Source of the DNA: Nocardia terpenica
Lineage (GTDB): Bacteria > Actinomycetota > Actinomycetes > Mycobacteriales > Mycobacteriaceae
Assembly: GCF_013186535.1 (NCBI RefSeq)
Contig: NZ_JABMCZ010000003.1
Coordinates: 1,240,001 to 1,304,000 of the forward strand
Direction of reading: 5' to 3'
Length of the DNA: 64,000 nucleotides
A program made the translations under genes and the position numbers. Below are positions 23,327-32,826 of the stretch, piece by piece (within the stretch, counting starts at the first letter, position 1; each line of letters begins with the position of its first letter). The notes beneath the pieces are model-generated. The model saw only the letters and a program-made list of their open reading frames with translations. It ran no database searches and was not told the DNA's origin.

Positions 23327-25890
23327 TGGCCGGAAATCCGATGCGCAAGGTGGTCTTGCGCAATCTCGCCGCGCACAAGGTGCGGCTGGCGCTGACGCTG
23401 CTGTCGGTGATCCTCGGGACCGCCTTCGTGGCGGGCTCGTTCGTGTTCACCGACACCCTGCAGCGCACCTTCGACGGCATCTTCGCCGGGCAGGCGCAGG
23501 GCGTCGACGTGCGGGTGGGACCGAAAGGCGCGCAGGCGCTGGGGGTTCCGCTGGACGTGGTCGACGCGATCGCCAAGACCGAGGGCGTGCGCGCGGTCGC
23601 GCCGAACGAGCAGGGTGCGGTCGTGTTGCTGAAGGACGGTAAGGCGGTGCAGACCGGCGGCGCACCCACCTTCGGCAGGGCGTACCTGCCGCCGGATCGT
23701 GCGGTGGCGAAGCCGGAGACGTTCGTGGCGGGCGGACCGCCGACCGAGGCGGGGCAGGTCGCCATCAACTCCGGCGGCGCGCGGCGGGCGGGACTGCGCG
23801 TCGGCGACCATGCGCAGATCCTGGTGCCGTCGTCGAGCAGCGGCAATTTCGACGTCACCGTCAGCGGTATCTACGACACTCCCACCGACACCGGCGGTAT
23901 CGTCGGCATCCTGTATCCGGAGGCGCAGGCGCGCCAGCTGTTCACCGACGGCAAGTCCGTGGCCTACGTGGATGTCGCTGCGGCGGCGGGGGTTTCGCAG
24001 ACCACGCTGCGCGACCGCATCGCGCACGAGCTGCCGGGCTACAAGGTGGAGGACGGGACCCAGGTCCGCGCGGATCTGAAGGCGCAGGTCGGTAACGCGC
24101 TGAAGTTCGTGAACTACTTCCTGCTCGCCTTCGGCGCGATCGCGCTGCTGGTAGGTACGTTCATCATCTACAACACCTTCTCCATGATCGTGGCGCAGCG
24201 GCTGCGGGAGCTGGCGCTGCTGCGCGCGGTCGGCGCCAGCCGCGGCCAGGTGGGTAATTCGGTGGTCGCGGAGGCGGTCGTCATCGGATTGCTCGGCAGC
24301 GCTGTCGGTTTGGTCGCGGGCGTCGGGCTGTCGTTCGGGTTGTCGGGCCTGCTCAATGCGTTCGACCTCGGCCTGCCGACCGGAACCATGCAGGTGCTGC
24401 CGCGGACCGTCCTGGTCGCGCTGGGCATCGGACTGGTGGTGACGGTGGGCAGCGCCTACGCCCCCGCGCGCCGGGCCGCCCGGATTCCCCCGGTGGAGGC
24501 GATGCGCGAGGAGTACGCCTCGGTGGGCGAATCGCTGCGGCTGCGGACCGCCATCGGCGCGGTGCTGGCGGTGGCCGGTGTGGCGCTGGTGGTGCTGGGC
24601 GCGCGCGGCACCGGTGGCAATGCGGCGATGATCGTCGGAATCGGCGCGGCCGCACTGATTTTCGCGGTGCTGTTCGCCTCGCCGTCGCTGTCGCGGCCGG
24701 TGCTGCGGGCGCTCGGCGTGCTGGTGCGGCCGTTCGGCGCGGTCGGAACGATGGCGCGCAACAACGCCATTCGCAATCCGCGCCGCACCGCCGCCACCGC
24801 GTTCGCGCTCACCCTGGGCCTGATGCTGGTCTCCGCGATCGGCATGCTGGGCGCGTCGGCCAAGGCCAGCGTGAGCGATCTGGTCGACCACGGCGTCAAG
24901 GCCGACTACGTGCTGGTGGGGCCGCAGTTCACCGCGGTGCCGCTCGGCGCCGAGGAGGCGGTGAAATCCGTTCCGGGAGTGCAGAATACGGTGGGATTCC
25001 GGTTCGCCGAGCTGCAGGCCGGTACGGATCGGGTGAGCGGCGTCGCGCCGTTCGGCCCGCTGAATCAGGTGCTGAGCTACGACATCCGCCACGGCAGTGA
25101 CACTCTCGGCGACAACGACGTGCTGGTATCGGAAACCGAAGCGGGCAAACACAATTGGCATGCCGGGCAGACCGTCCAGCTGGGTGGCCTGGATCTGGCC
25201 GCCGCGCGGATGGGCGGGCAGCTACAGCCCGCCGAGAAGACCTATCCGGTCACGGTGTCGGGCATCTACAAGGACACCCAGCTGCTCGGCTCGATGGTGA
25301 TCTCCCCCGCGCTGTACGCCAAGGTGATGCCGGTGTATCTGCGGGCCGATGCGCTGGTGCTGCTGAAAGCCGCACCCGGAACCGATCTTTCGGCGCTGCG
25401 CACCCATCTGGAGCAGGCGGTCAAGGCGTATCCGGTGGTGCAGGTGCAGAACCACGAGGAGTTCAAGGGCACCCAGGGCAAGCAGATCAACACCCTGCTC
25501 GCGATCCTCTACGGCCTGCTGGCCCTGGCGGTGGTGATCGCCATCCTCGGCATCGTCAACACCCTCGCGCTGTCGGTGGTGGAGCGCCGCCGCGAGATCG
25601 GCATGCTCCGCGCGGTCGGCATGCAGCGCCCCCAGGTCCGCCGCACGATCTACCTGGAGTCCATGCTGATCGCCATCTTCGGCGCCGTAGTAGGCGTCCT
25701 CCTCGGCCTCGGCCTGGGCGTCGGCTTCCTCCGCACCCTACGAGACCTGGGCCTGAGCACGATCGCGGTGCCCTGGACCCAGATCGTGCTGATGCTCGTA
25801 GCCTCCGGCGTAGTCGGCGTACTCGCCGCCGTCTGGCCCGGCATCCGCGCCGCCCGCACCCCACCGTTGGCCGCCATCGCGGAGGTTTGA
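23326..25890 (+). CDS. FtsX/MacB-type ABC transporter permease, duplicated
   Basis: This permease of 854 residues consists of two FtsX modules. Each has an N-terminal helix (ALTLLSVILGTAFVAGSFVF in the first; a second near RNNAIRNPRRTAATAFALTL), a large periplasmic MacB_PCD-like domain and three C-terminal helices (around ALLVGTFIIYNTFSMIV and ALAVVIAILGIVNTLALSVV). ERRREIGMLRAVGM contacts the ATPase. It forms an exporter with the preceding gene. Such duplicated permeases are common in actinobacteria, with lipids or peptides as likely cargo. Confidence 0.93.
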   Translation: MAGNPMRKVVLRNLAAHKVRLALTLLSVILGTAFVAGSFVFTDTLQRTFDGIFAGQAQGVDVRVGPKGAQALGVPLDVVDAIAKTEGVRAVAPNEQGAVVLLKDGKAVQTGGAPTFGRAYLPPDRAVAKPETFVAGGPPTEAGQVAINSGGARRAGLRVGDHAQILVPSSSSGNFDVTVSGIYDTPTDTGGIVGILYPEAQARQLFTDGKSVAYVDVAAAAGVSQTTLRDRIAHELPGYKVEDGTQVRADLKAQVGNALKFVNYFLLAFGAIALLVGTFIIYNTFSMIVAQRLRELALLRAVGASRGQVGNSVVAEAVVIGLLGSAVGLVAGVGLSFGLSGLLNAFDLGLPTGTMQVLPRTVLVALGIGLVVTVGSAYAPARRAARIPPVEAMREEYASVGESLRLRTAIGAVLAVAGVALVVLGARGTGGNAAMIVGIGAAALIFAVLFASPSLSRPVLRALGVLVRPFGAVGTMARNNAIRNPRRTAATAFALTLGLMLVSAIGMLGASAKASVSDLVDHGVKADYVLVGPQFTAVPLGAEEAVKSVPGVQNTVGFRFAELQAGTDRVSGVAPFGPLNQVLSYDIRHGSDTLGDNDVLVSETEAGKHNWHAGQTVQLGGLDLAAARMGGQLQPAEKTYPVTVSGIYKDTQLLGSMVISPALYAKVMPVYLRADALVLLKAAPGTDLSALRTHLEQAVKAYPVVQVQNHEEFKGTQGKQINTLLAILYGLLALAVVIAILGIVNTLALSVVERRREIGMLRAVGMQRPQVRRTIYLESMLIAIFGAVVGVLLGLGLGVGFLRTLRDLGLSTIAVPWTQIVLMLVASGVVGVLAAVWPGIRAARTPPLAAIAEV

Positions 25891-26072
25891 CCGAACGGCG
25901 TGGGGGGTAGCGGCCCACGTGGCGGCGCGGGGCCATCCTGCGTGTCCTGAGGTTGTCCGATTTATCTGGAACCGGAGGGAGCCGATGTGCGTCTGAACTT
26001 TTAGTTGGATCGGGGTTCCTTCCTCCGGGACGTCGGATCATCCGAGCACACGCAGAACGAGAGGATACGGAC

Positions 26073-26405
26073 TTGGCTGGCCTTCTCCGGGTGGATATCG
26101 AGGTTCTGGGCAGAATGGTGCAGTTGTTGCGTGGCTCGGAGCAGGTGCTCAATGATGCTCTGAATGCTATGAAGCAGGACGGCCACGGTGATGTCGGACC
26201 GAAGGTCTTGAACGATGCGGCCGACAGTTTTCAGCGTCGTTGGCACTACGGTGTGCAGCAGATCGGTGAGCAAGCGAAAAATGTCGCCGACGGCGTTTCC
26301 CAGTGCCATGACGCTTACCAGGAGACGGATAGGGCTTTTGCGGATGCATTGAGCAAGGCCCAGTCCGCCGTAGACCAGGCAATCGTCCGGTTCGAGAGCA
26401 AGTGA
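26073..26405 (+). CDS. WXG100/EspC-like small T7SS-type protein
   Basis: The 110-residue protein starts at a TTG behind GAGAGGA; a GTG six codons later is an alternative. It folds as two helices with a turn at WHYG (57-60) in the place of WxG. CHDAYQETDRAF contains YQETD (82-86), the YxxxD/E export signal of type VII substrates. Its stop overlaps the start of the next gene (GTGA), suggesting that it pairs with that protein as a co-secreted partner or chaperone. Codon use is AT-richer than in the flanking genes. Confidence 0.72.
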   Translation: MAGLLRVDIEVLGRMVQLLRGSEQVLNDALNAMKQDGHGDVGPKVLNDAADSFQRRWHYGVQQIGEQAKNVADGVSQCHDAYQETDRAFADALSKAQSAVDQAIVRFESK

Positions 26406-27691
26406 GTGAAGCTTTGGGCGACAATCCTTATCCCAATCTGGGCTTCAACCCCGTCCCCGGGGTTCCGGAAGATGTCGAGGGCTTGCGCGGGAAGATCAAT
26501 TCCGCCGGTGAGGCCGTCAAAGAGACCAACGATGTGCTGAACCGCCTCCGAAACAGCAGCGACGGTGTCTGGAAGGGCGAAGGGGGCGATGCTTTCCGGA
26601 ATCACTTCGATGCCACTCTCGCTCAGGATCTCGGCTATGCGCAGAGTTCTCTCGAACGGGCGGTGGTTGTGCTCGACGAGTGGCACACCGACCTGGTCGG
26701 CAACCGGGACGCCGCCCAGGGTCTGGAATTGGAAGCCGCCGCTGCCAGGCAGGAGCATGCGCAGGCGCAGACAGCTCTTCAGCAGGCTCAGTCGAACCCC
26801 GATCTGAATCTCGCACACCAGACCTTTTCGGACGCAGCGCAATTGCAAGCGGCGCAATCGCGCCTCGACACCGCGGTTACGCAGGTGAACACCGCTTCCG
26901 CGGCCGTCACGGGTGCACAGAACAAAATCGATTCGATCATCAGACGCGCACATGATCTCGAACGGGAGCATGATACTGCGGCGAAGAAAGTTGCCGCCGA
27001 ACTCGATTCGGCGGCAAAAGACTTTGCACCCAGCCCGCCGAGTAAGCATTGGTGGGACAAAATCTCCGATGCGGTAAAGGCGGTCGGAGACTGGATTTCG
27101 AAGCATAAGAAGCTCTTACATAATATTTTGAGCACCGTGGCGGCCATCGGAGGACTTGTCGCGTTGTTCACGCCGCCACCGTTCGACGTGATCGGGATGG
27201 TTGTAGGCATAGCTGCGAGCGCTGGCAATGTGGGACTCGACCTGAACGACCCGAAGGTCCGCAATGACATCGGTGACTTCGCGAAGGGGATCGGTCACGG
27301 CGACTTCCTGCATGGCGACTTCCACACAAAAGACTTCAAATCGCTCATGACGGTCGGATCCGACAGCCTCGGCCTCGCACCAGGGTACAGTGCGATCAAA
27401 GGTGTTGCCTCGATGGGGAAACTGGCCGAGGAAGCCGCTGCGGCGGAAAAGGTGGCGCCTACTTTAACCGACGCATTATCCGATGCAGCCCACTCGCCCG
27501 GTCTTGCCACGAAAGGGATCAACAAGGTATTGACGAGATATGACGTCCCGGACTCGGTACTCGGTGTCGGTGCGCACGCAAAGCCTGATATGGCTCTGAT
27601 GAATCGTCTCGATACAATCGAGATGGCATGGAGGGGAAAGAGCGCCGCAATGGCTGGCTACCATGACATCAAAGATTGGCTGACGTCGTGA
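26402..27691 (+). CDS. Large T7SS-type substrate with WxG-like N-terminus and membrane segment
   Basis: This protein of 429 residues starts at GTG 26402. Residues 25-95 form a WXG-like helical hairpin with WKG at 57-59. Residues 100-205 are an Ala/Gln/Glu-rich coiled coil. Residues 240-277 are hydrophobic (STVAAIGGLVALF, IGMVVGIAASAG) and resemble the pre-toxin membrane region of polymorphic T7SS effectors. The last 150 residues match no toxin fold I know. It may be a secreted effector or a structural secreted protein. No dedicated immunity gene is obvious unless it is one of the two genes after it. Confidence 0.7.
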   Translation: MSEALGDNPYPNLGFNPVPGVPEDVEGLRGKINSAGEAVKETNDVLNRLRNSSDGVWKGEGGDAFRNHFDATLAQDLGYAQSSLERAVVVLDEWHTDLVGNRDAAQGLELEAAAARQEHAQAQTALQQAQSNPDLNLAHQTFSDAAQLQAAQSRLDTAVTQVNTASAAVTGAQNKIDSIIRRAHDLEREHDTAAKKVAAELDSAAKDFAPSPPSKHWWDKISDAVKAVGDWISKHKKLLHNILSTVAAIGGLVALFTPPPFDVIGMVVGIAASAGNVGLDLNDPKVRNDIGDFAKGIGHGDFLHGDFHTKDFKSLMTVGSDSLGLAPGYSAIKGVASMGKLAEEAAAAEKVAPTLTDALSDAAHSPGLATKGINKVLTRYDVPDSVLGVGAHAKPDMALMNRLDTIEMAWRGKSAAMAGYHDIKDWLTS

Positions 27692-28329
27692 CGGATACTG
27701 TCCACAATGTCGAACTGAGAATTAATATTCCGGTCGGCTACATATCGCTACCGTTGAGCGGCATCGACAGCAGCATCGCGGTAGCCGCAGCAGTCCTGGA
27801 GGAAGTCGGCCCCTCCGATGTTGCACAGGCCGCCGGTCAGATTCTTCCGGCGTTGGGGGCATTTCTCGATGAGCTCACCAGGGATGGCGTCCGTTACTGC
27901 GGTCTGGGCAGACACTCATTCGATGACGCACTTGTGACATCAGTACTCACGGTGCTCGTCTATGACACCGGCGGCGACACGGAAAACCCTCGACTGGTGG
28001 TGAAGAATCTCGCCGAAGCGAAGATGGAGGCCCGCGAGCAGGGAGACCTCCAGGTGATTGAGCTCGACAATCGGCCTATGATGTTTTTCGAGCAGGTCCG
28101 AAGTTTGCCCGTGCCAGATTTCCCCGGAAATCCGATCGATGGTACAACCGCGCCAGTATATCGATTGGAGGCTGTCGTGCCCTCCGGCGACGGCTCGACA
28201 GTCGTGTCGATCGAACTGTCTACGATATTCATTGCACACGGCCCGCAGTTCCGTCCCATGATCATCGACATGGCTCGCTCGGTAGATCTGCAAGCTCAGA
28301 TAACCTACGGAGGGTTGCGAGGGCTATGA
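27688..28329 (+). CDS. Unknown protein of the T7SS-type operon
   Basis: The GTG start overlaps the previous stop, giving 213 residues. There is no signal peptide or membrane helix. The sequence alternates beta strands and helices (LVTSVLTVLVYDTG, PVYRLEAVVPSGDG, TVVSIELSTIFIAHGPQF). I do not recognise the family. Its place directly after the large substrate would suit a chaperone (EspG-like role) or an immunity protein; both are guesses from position. Confidence 0.65.
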   Translation: MTDTVHNVELRINIPVGYISLPLSGIDSSIAVAAAVLEEVGPSDVAQAAGQILPALGAFLDELTRDGVRYCGLGRHSFDDALVTSVLTVLVYDTGGDTENPRLVVKNLAEAKMEAREQGDLQVIELDNRPMMFFEQVRSLPVPDFPGNPIDGTTAPVYRLEAVVPSGDGSTVVSIELSTIFIAHGPQFRPMIIDMARSVDLQAQITYGGLRGL

Positions 28330-28910
28330 ACGACGGTAGACACAGCAAAAATCGGCGCGACTCGATGCCATCGCCACCACGGGAAATCCGGGGAATTGAA
28401 ACCTTCGGTCGACTCGACGATGCTTCATCGAAGAAGCCGACAGAACACGGCGAAGGAGCCGACCCCAGATACCCGTCACCGCGGCGGCTGCGATGGACTT
28501 CGGCTTTCGCGGTCGACTGGCTGCTGCATGCCGGACCGATGATCGCCGTGTTCGTGGTATTAGCACACGATCCGACACTGGCCGAAAAACTGCCTCAGGC
28601 ACGATTGTGGGCACTCCTCTCCTGGCCGATACTGTCGTTCGTCAACCGCACCGTCGTGCAAAGCCTATTTCATGCGACCGTCGGGAAATTGCTGTTCGGA
28701 CTTGTCGTCATTCGTCCCGAGGACGGTGGCTGGCCCACTTTCGTCAGACTGGTGAAGGTTTGGCTACTCGGCTTGTTCTTCTGGCTCGTCCTTATCATCA
28801 GCATCTTCGGAAACTATATCGGCGGCGGTAACGGTGGAGGCGGCTTGGACTTCGCACTACCGGCAGTCCGCCGCAAGGACATTGGAACCGATCACCCCGC
28901 CAGTACCTGA
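28326..28910 (+). CDS. RDD-family membrane protein
   Basis: This protein of 194 residues has a polar N-terminal tail of about 55 residues and three to four membrane helices. RRLRWTSAFAVDWLLH contains the Arg/Asp pattern of RDD proteins, and HATVGKLLFGLVVI is the conserved second signature. RDD proteins accompany many T7SS loci. Its start overlaps the stop of the preceding gene (ATGA), making four coupled genes in all. It may anchor or help export the secreted products. Confidence 0.78.
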   Translation: MNDGRHSKNRRDSMPSPPREIRGIETFGRLDDASSKKPTEHGEGADPRYPSPRRLRWTSAFAVDWLLHAGPMIAVFVVLAHDPTLAEKLPQARLWALLSWPILSFVNRTVVQSLFHATVGKLLFGLVVIRPEDGGWPTFVRLVKVWLLGLFFWLVLIISIFGNYIGGGNGGGGLDFALPAVRRKDIGTDHPAST

Positions 28911-28979
28911 AGCCGCGGACGAGGACACCAAAGCGCCGCGTACCAGTACGAGTCCGTGGCCCACGGTGCCGCCGCGAAT

Positions 28980-30131
28980 TCACCTGCCCGCGTTGGCATT
29001 AGCCCAGGCTGTGATGTCCCCCCGGTCCAGGGCGACCGCGAGGAGGTCGGGGAAGGCGTCCGGGGTGCAGGCGAAGGCGGGGATGCCGAGGGTGTTGAGG
29101 GCGGTGGCGTTGTCGTGGTCGTAGGCGGGGGCGCCGTCGTCGGAGAGGGCCAGCAGGACCAGGACCTGGATGCCGGAGTCCTTCATTGTGGCTATGCGGC
29201 GGAGCATTTCGTCGCGGATGCCGCCCTCGTAGAGGTCGGAGATCAGGACGAACAGGGTGTCGGTCGGGCGGGTGACCAGCTGCTGGCAGTAGGCGATCGC
29301 TCGATTGATGTCGGTGCCGCCGCCGAGTTGGGTGCCGAACAGGACGTCGACCGGGTCGGACAGGCGGTCGGTGAGGTCGACGACGGCCGTATCGAAGACC
29401 ACCAGCGAGGTTTTCAGCGAGCGCATCGATGCCAGCACCGCGCCGAACACCGCCGCGTACACCACGCTCGACGCCATCGATCCGGACTGATCGATGGCCA
29501 GCACCACGTCCCGGCGCACCGCCTGCGCCTTGCGGCCGTAACCGACCAGCCGCTGCGGGACGACGGTGCGATGCTCGGGCAGATAGTGGGCGAGATTGCG
29601 GCGGATGGTGCGGTCCCAGTCGATGTCGCGCAGCCGCGGCCGGGTCGTGCGGGCCGCCCGGTTGAGCGCGCCCGAGACGGCGGCCACGGTGCGGGCGGCG
29701 ATCCGCCGCTCGATCGCGCGGACCACCTTCTCCACCACCATTCGCGCCGTGGCCCTGGTGGTTTCGGGCATGACCCGATTCAGGCCCAGCAGCGTGCCGA
29801 CCAGGTGCACATCCGGTTCGACGGCCTCGAGCAGCTCCGGTTCCAGCAGCAGCTCGGTGAGATTCAGCCGGTCCACCGCGTCGCGCTGCATGACCTCGAC
29901 CACGGTCGACGGGAAATAGGTGCGGATATCGCCCAGCCAGCGCGCCACCTTCGGCGCGGACCCGCCCAGCCCGGCCGACCGCTTCTCCGCCGCCGACTGC
30001 TCGTCGGCGTTGTACAGCGCCGACAGCGCGCGGTCCATCGCCATGTCCTCGGCGGACCCGAGCCCGCCCAGCCCCTCCTCGGCCGGTGCGCCGAGAACCA
30101 AACGCCAACGGCGGGAATGTCTTTCGCTCAT
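28980..30131 (-). CDS. VWA-domain protein of a YehP-type MoxR operon
   Basis: The 383-residue protein has a helical N-terminal half and a von Willebrand A domain after about residue 205. DVVLAIDQSGSMASS is the MIDAS motif DxSxS, with the later Thr/Asp in GGGTDINRA and VLISDLYEGG. VWA proteins of this kind act with MoxR AAA+ ATPases in metal insertion or complex assembly. It is the last gene of an operon whose order and sizes resemble E. coli yehL-yehM-yehP-yehQ (YehP-like). No signal peptide is present, so it acts in the cytoplasm. Confidence 0.88.
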   Translation of the reverse strand: MSERHSRRWRLVLGAPAEEGLGGLGSAEDMAMDRALSALYNADEQSAAEKRSAGLGGSAPKVARWLGDIRTYFPSTVVEVMQRDAVDRLNLTELLLEPELLEAVEPDVHLVGTLLGLNRVMPETTRATARMVVEKVVRAIERRIAARTVAAVSGALNRAARTTRPRLRDIDWDRTIRRNLAHYLPEHRTVVPQRLVGYGRKAQAVRRDVVLAIDQSGSMASSVVYAAVFGAVLASMRSLKTSLVVFDTAVVDLTDRLSDPVDVLFGTQLGGGTDINRAIAYCQQLVTRPTDTLFVLISDLYEGGIRDEMLRRIATMKDSGIQVLVLLALSDDGAPAYDHDNATALNTLGIPAFACTPDAFPDLLAVALDRGDITAWANANAGR

Positions 30132-30165
30132 GCGTGCCTCGCTATGCGGGAAGGTTCGGGCCGGA

Positions 30166-32826
30166 TCATCGCGCCACCGCCAGGATCTCGGTGACCGCGG
30201 CCAGCGCGAGCGTGCCGCGCTCGATATCGAAGTCGGTGCGGCCGGGCGTTTCTCGGCGCGCGGGTGCGCCGCCGCCCAGGGCCTGGGCGATGGCCTGGCG
30301 TTCGCCCGCCTCGAAGGCGCCGAAGGTGCGCCGGAGCAGGGGGAGGGTGGCGACGAACTGATCCTCGTCGAGGCCGCGCAGCCAGTCGTCGATCAGCCGC
30401 AGCAGCTCTCGGTCGTGCACCAGCAGCAGGCCGCGGCCGCCGAGGAAACCGTCGACCCAGGCCGCCTTCTCCGCGGGCGTGTGGCCGACCGACAGGGCCG
30501 CGGCGAGGCGCCGGGCGGCCGCGCGATCGTCGAGAATGCCCGCGTCGCACAGCAATCGGACCGCGCGCCCGACCAGCGCGCCGTGTACGTCGGCGCGGTC
30601 GGCCAGCGCGCGCAGCGCGGTCAGCCATTCGCCGGTCGCCCAGGCGTCGTCGCGGGTGGCGATGGCCAGGTGGGCGGCGTCGAGCTGGGCGCGCAGCGCG
30701 GCGGCCGCGTCGGCGTCCAGGCCGGTGACCGCGCTCGGCAGGCCCGCGCAGATCCGCACCAGCAGGCCGTCGGCGACGTGGGCCAGCGCCGTCAGGTCGG
30801 TGCCGCGCACATCGCCGTAACGCAGCGTGCGAATCAGGGCGGGCAGCGCGGTGAGCAGGTGGGTGACGTCGTGGTCCAGGGCCGCCACCGATTCCAGCCG
30901 CGCGACCAGCCCGTCGATCGCGCCGCCCAGATCCGCCAGCAGCGCCGATTCCAGCGCCGCGCTCACCTCGCCGACGGTGGCCCGCGGCGCGGCGACGGCA
31001 TCGAGGATCTTCGCCTCGGCGGCGGTGCGGATGGTGGTGCCCCAGCGCGACGCCTCGACGATGGCGACCGACAGTTCGGGCTCCCACCGCAGCGTCCACG
31101 TCTCCCGGAAGGTGCCGGTGCTGCGCACCTCGCTGGATGTCGGTGTGCCCCAGTCGATTCCGAGCAGTCGCAACCGGTGCAGCAGATGTGAACGGGCCCG
31201 CTCGCGCTCCTTGCGCAGGTCCAGATCCAGCTGCTGGGCCAGGGCCTGCTGTTTGAGCCGCAGCGTGCGCGCCTGCGCCCGCAGGTCGGCGTCGAGCGGG
31301 ACCGTCGGGGTGTCCTCGGGCACCGACCCGAGGGCCTCGCCGACCACCAGTTCGGTGACGACCAGCCGCAGCATGGTTTCGTCGCCCTCGCAGAGCACCG
31401 CGCGGGTGGCGTCGGTGACCTCCGACAGCCCGGCCAGCGGCCGCCCGCGCATGGCGGCGAGTGTCTCGGCGAGGCGCACGGATTCGATGATGTGCGCGCT
31501 GGACACGGGCAGGTCGTGGGTGCGCAGGGGCGCCGCCACCTTGGTGAGCCACCGGGCGATCGGCTGCTCGGTCTGGGTGAACAGGTGGTGGTACCAGCCC
31601 GGCGAGGTAATTCCCGCCCCGTACCCGGATGCGCCGATCAGCCGGGAGTGCGTCCACGGCACCCAGGTCAGCGTCGCCTTCCCCTTCGGAAGTCCCTTGA
31701 GCAGCCGAGCATCCGCCGTCGCGGGCCCGAGCTTGCCCGCCAGCGCCGGTGCGTGCCACGCGCCACACACCACGGCCAGCCGCCGCGCCCCATTCTTGAG
31801 CGCCTTCCGCATCGCCTGCCGCATATAGGCTTCGCGAACCAGGGTGTGCGAATCGACCGGATCGCGCACCGCATCCACGGCCGCGCCGGATACATCGGCG
31901 GGAGTCCCGTTTGTCATTCCGGTGGAGGTCCCGCTCGTCATCCCGGTGGAGGTTTCAGTTGTCATCTCGGAGGAGATGCCGCTTGTGATCCCGGTGGGAG
32001 TCCTGCTTGTCGTTCCGGTGGGAGTCCTGCTTGTCGTTCCGGTGGGAGTCCTGCTTGTCGTTCCGGTGGGAGTCCTGCTTGTCGTTCCGGTGGGAGTCCT
32101 GCTTGTCGTTCCGGTGGGAGTCCTGCTTGTCGTTCCGGTGGGAGTCCTGCTTGTCGTCCCGGCAGAAGTCCCACTCGTGGTCCCGGCGTGCTTTTGGCCG
32201 GGATCTTCTGCGGCAGAGTGTGTTCCGGCCAAATGGGCGCCGGAATGACGAGGGGCACCTTCGGTTGCGTGGTTGGATGGGGACGATCGGGGGGAGGTGA
32301 GCGGCTGGTTCGGTGCGGTGATCGCGGATTCGCGCAGAACGCTCATCGCCTCGGTGATGGCGTCGAAAGTGTCTGCGTCGGAGCCGGATTCGATGATCGC
32401 GTCCCACCATCGCTCCGGATCGTCGTAACCGGCCGCCGCGGAGAGGGCGGCGAGTGGGTCGGTGCGGTCGCCGGGCTCGTGGTCCATGGCGAGGACGTGG
32501 GTGGCGGGGAGGTCGCAGAAGCTCACCGGGACGGAATTCTGCACCGCATAGTGCAGCGTCTGCCATTCGGGGGAGAACGCGGCGAAGGGCCAGAAGGCCG
32601 CGCGCGCAGGCGAATCGGGAACGTAGGCCAGCAGGGCGACCGGCGGCGTCATGCCCTCGGCGGCCACATACGCGACCAGCGGATCGGCGTCGGCCGGGCC
32701 CTCGATGAGGATGTGATCCGGCCGGAACCGCTCCAGCGCCGCCCGGACCGAGCGCGCGGACCCCGGGCCGTGATGGCGAATGCCGAACACCCGAGTCTCC
32801 GGCGCGGCGACCGCGGGCGCGCTCAT
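30166..32826 (-). CDS. DUF5682 (YehM-like) protein with an in-frame repeat insertion
   Basis: The product has 886 residues. The N-terminus, VFGIRHHGPGSARSVRAALE and DHILIEGPADAD, is the DUF5682 signature. Residues of about 193-306 are a low-complexity insert made of 8-residue units (GTTSRTPT repeated seven times, then decayed units). It is encoded by a tandem array plus a palindromic element of the kind that is intergenic elsewhere. Without it the protein would be about 770 residues, near the E. coli YehM length as I remember it. The start overlaps the MoxR stop (ATGA). Its biochemical role is unknown; relatives always travel with MoxR and VWA genes. Confidence 0.85.
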   Translation of the reverse strand: MSAPAVAAPETRVFGIRHHGPGSARSVRAALERFRPDHILIEGPADADPLVAYVAAEGMTPPVALLAYVPDSPARAAFWPFAAFSPEWQTLHYAVQNSVPVSFCDLPATHVLAMDHEPGDRTDPLAALSAAAGYDDPERWWDAIIESGSDADTFDAITEAMSVLRESAITAPNQPLTSPRSSPSNHATEGAPRHSGAHLAGTHSAAEDPGQKHAGTTSGTSAGTTSRTPTGTTSRTPTGTTSRTPTGTTSRTPTGTTSRTPTGTTSRTPTGTTSRTPTGITSGISSEMTTETSTGMTSGTSTGMTNGTPADVSGAAVDAVRDPVDSHTLVREAYMRQAMRKALKNGARRLAVVCGAWHAPALAGKLGPATADARLLKGLPKGKATLTWVPWTHSRLIGASGYGAGITSPGWYHHLFTQTEQPIARWLTKVAAPLRTHDLPVSSAHIIESVRLAETLAAMRGRPLAGLSEVTDATRAVLCEGDETMLRLVVTELVVGEALGSVPEDTPTVPLDADLRAQARTLRLKQQALAQQLDLDLRKERERARSHLLHRLRLLGIDWGTPTSSEVRSTGTFRETWTLRWEPELSVAIVEASRWGTTIRTAAEAKILDAVAAPRATVGEVSAALESALLADLGGAIDGLVARLESVAALDHDVTHLLTALPALIRTLRYGDVRGTDLTALAHVADGLLVRICAGLPSAVTGLDADAAAALRAQLDAAHLAIATRDDAWATGEWLTALRALADRADVHGALVGRAVRLLCDAGILDDRAAARRLAAALSVGHTPAEKAAWVDGFLGGRGLLLVHDRELLRLIDDWLRGLDEDQFVATLPLLRRTFGAFEAGERQAIAQALGGGAPARRETPGRTDFDIERGTLALAAVTEILAVAR
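31921..32250. repeat. 24-bp tandem array and palindromic element inside a coding gene
   Basis: Seven nearly identical 24-base units start at 31993 and repeat to 32137 (core GTGGGAGTCCTGCTTGTCG). Three decayed units precede them (31921, 31945, 31969) and one follows (32161). The array then runs into CCCGGCGTGCTTTTGGCCGG and, after a spacer, into a complementary arm ending GCGCCGGAATGAC. The period is a multiple of three and the frame of the DUF5682 gene remains open throughout. Confidence 0.92.

Noticed and set aside
22559..25890. Two-gene ABC exporter as a novel system
   Set aside because: Both proteins fit the ordinary MacB/FtsX-type exporter pair of actinobacteria, with all motifs intact.
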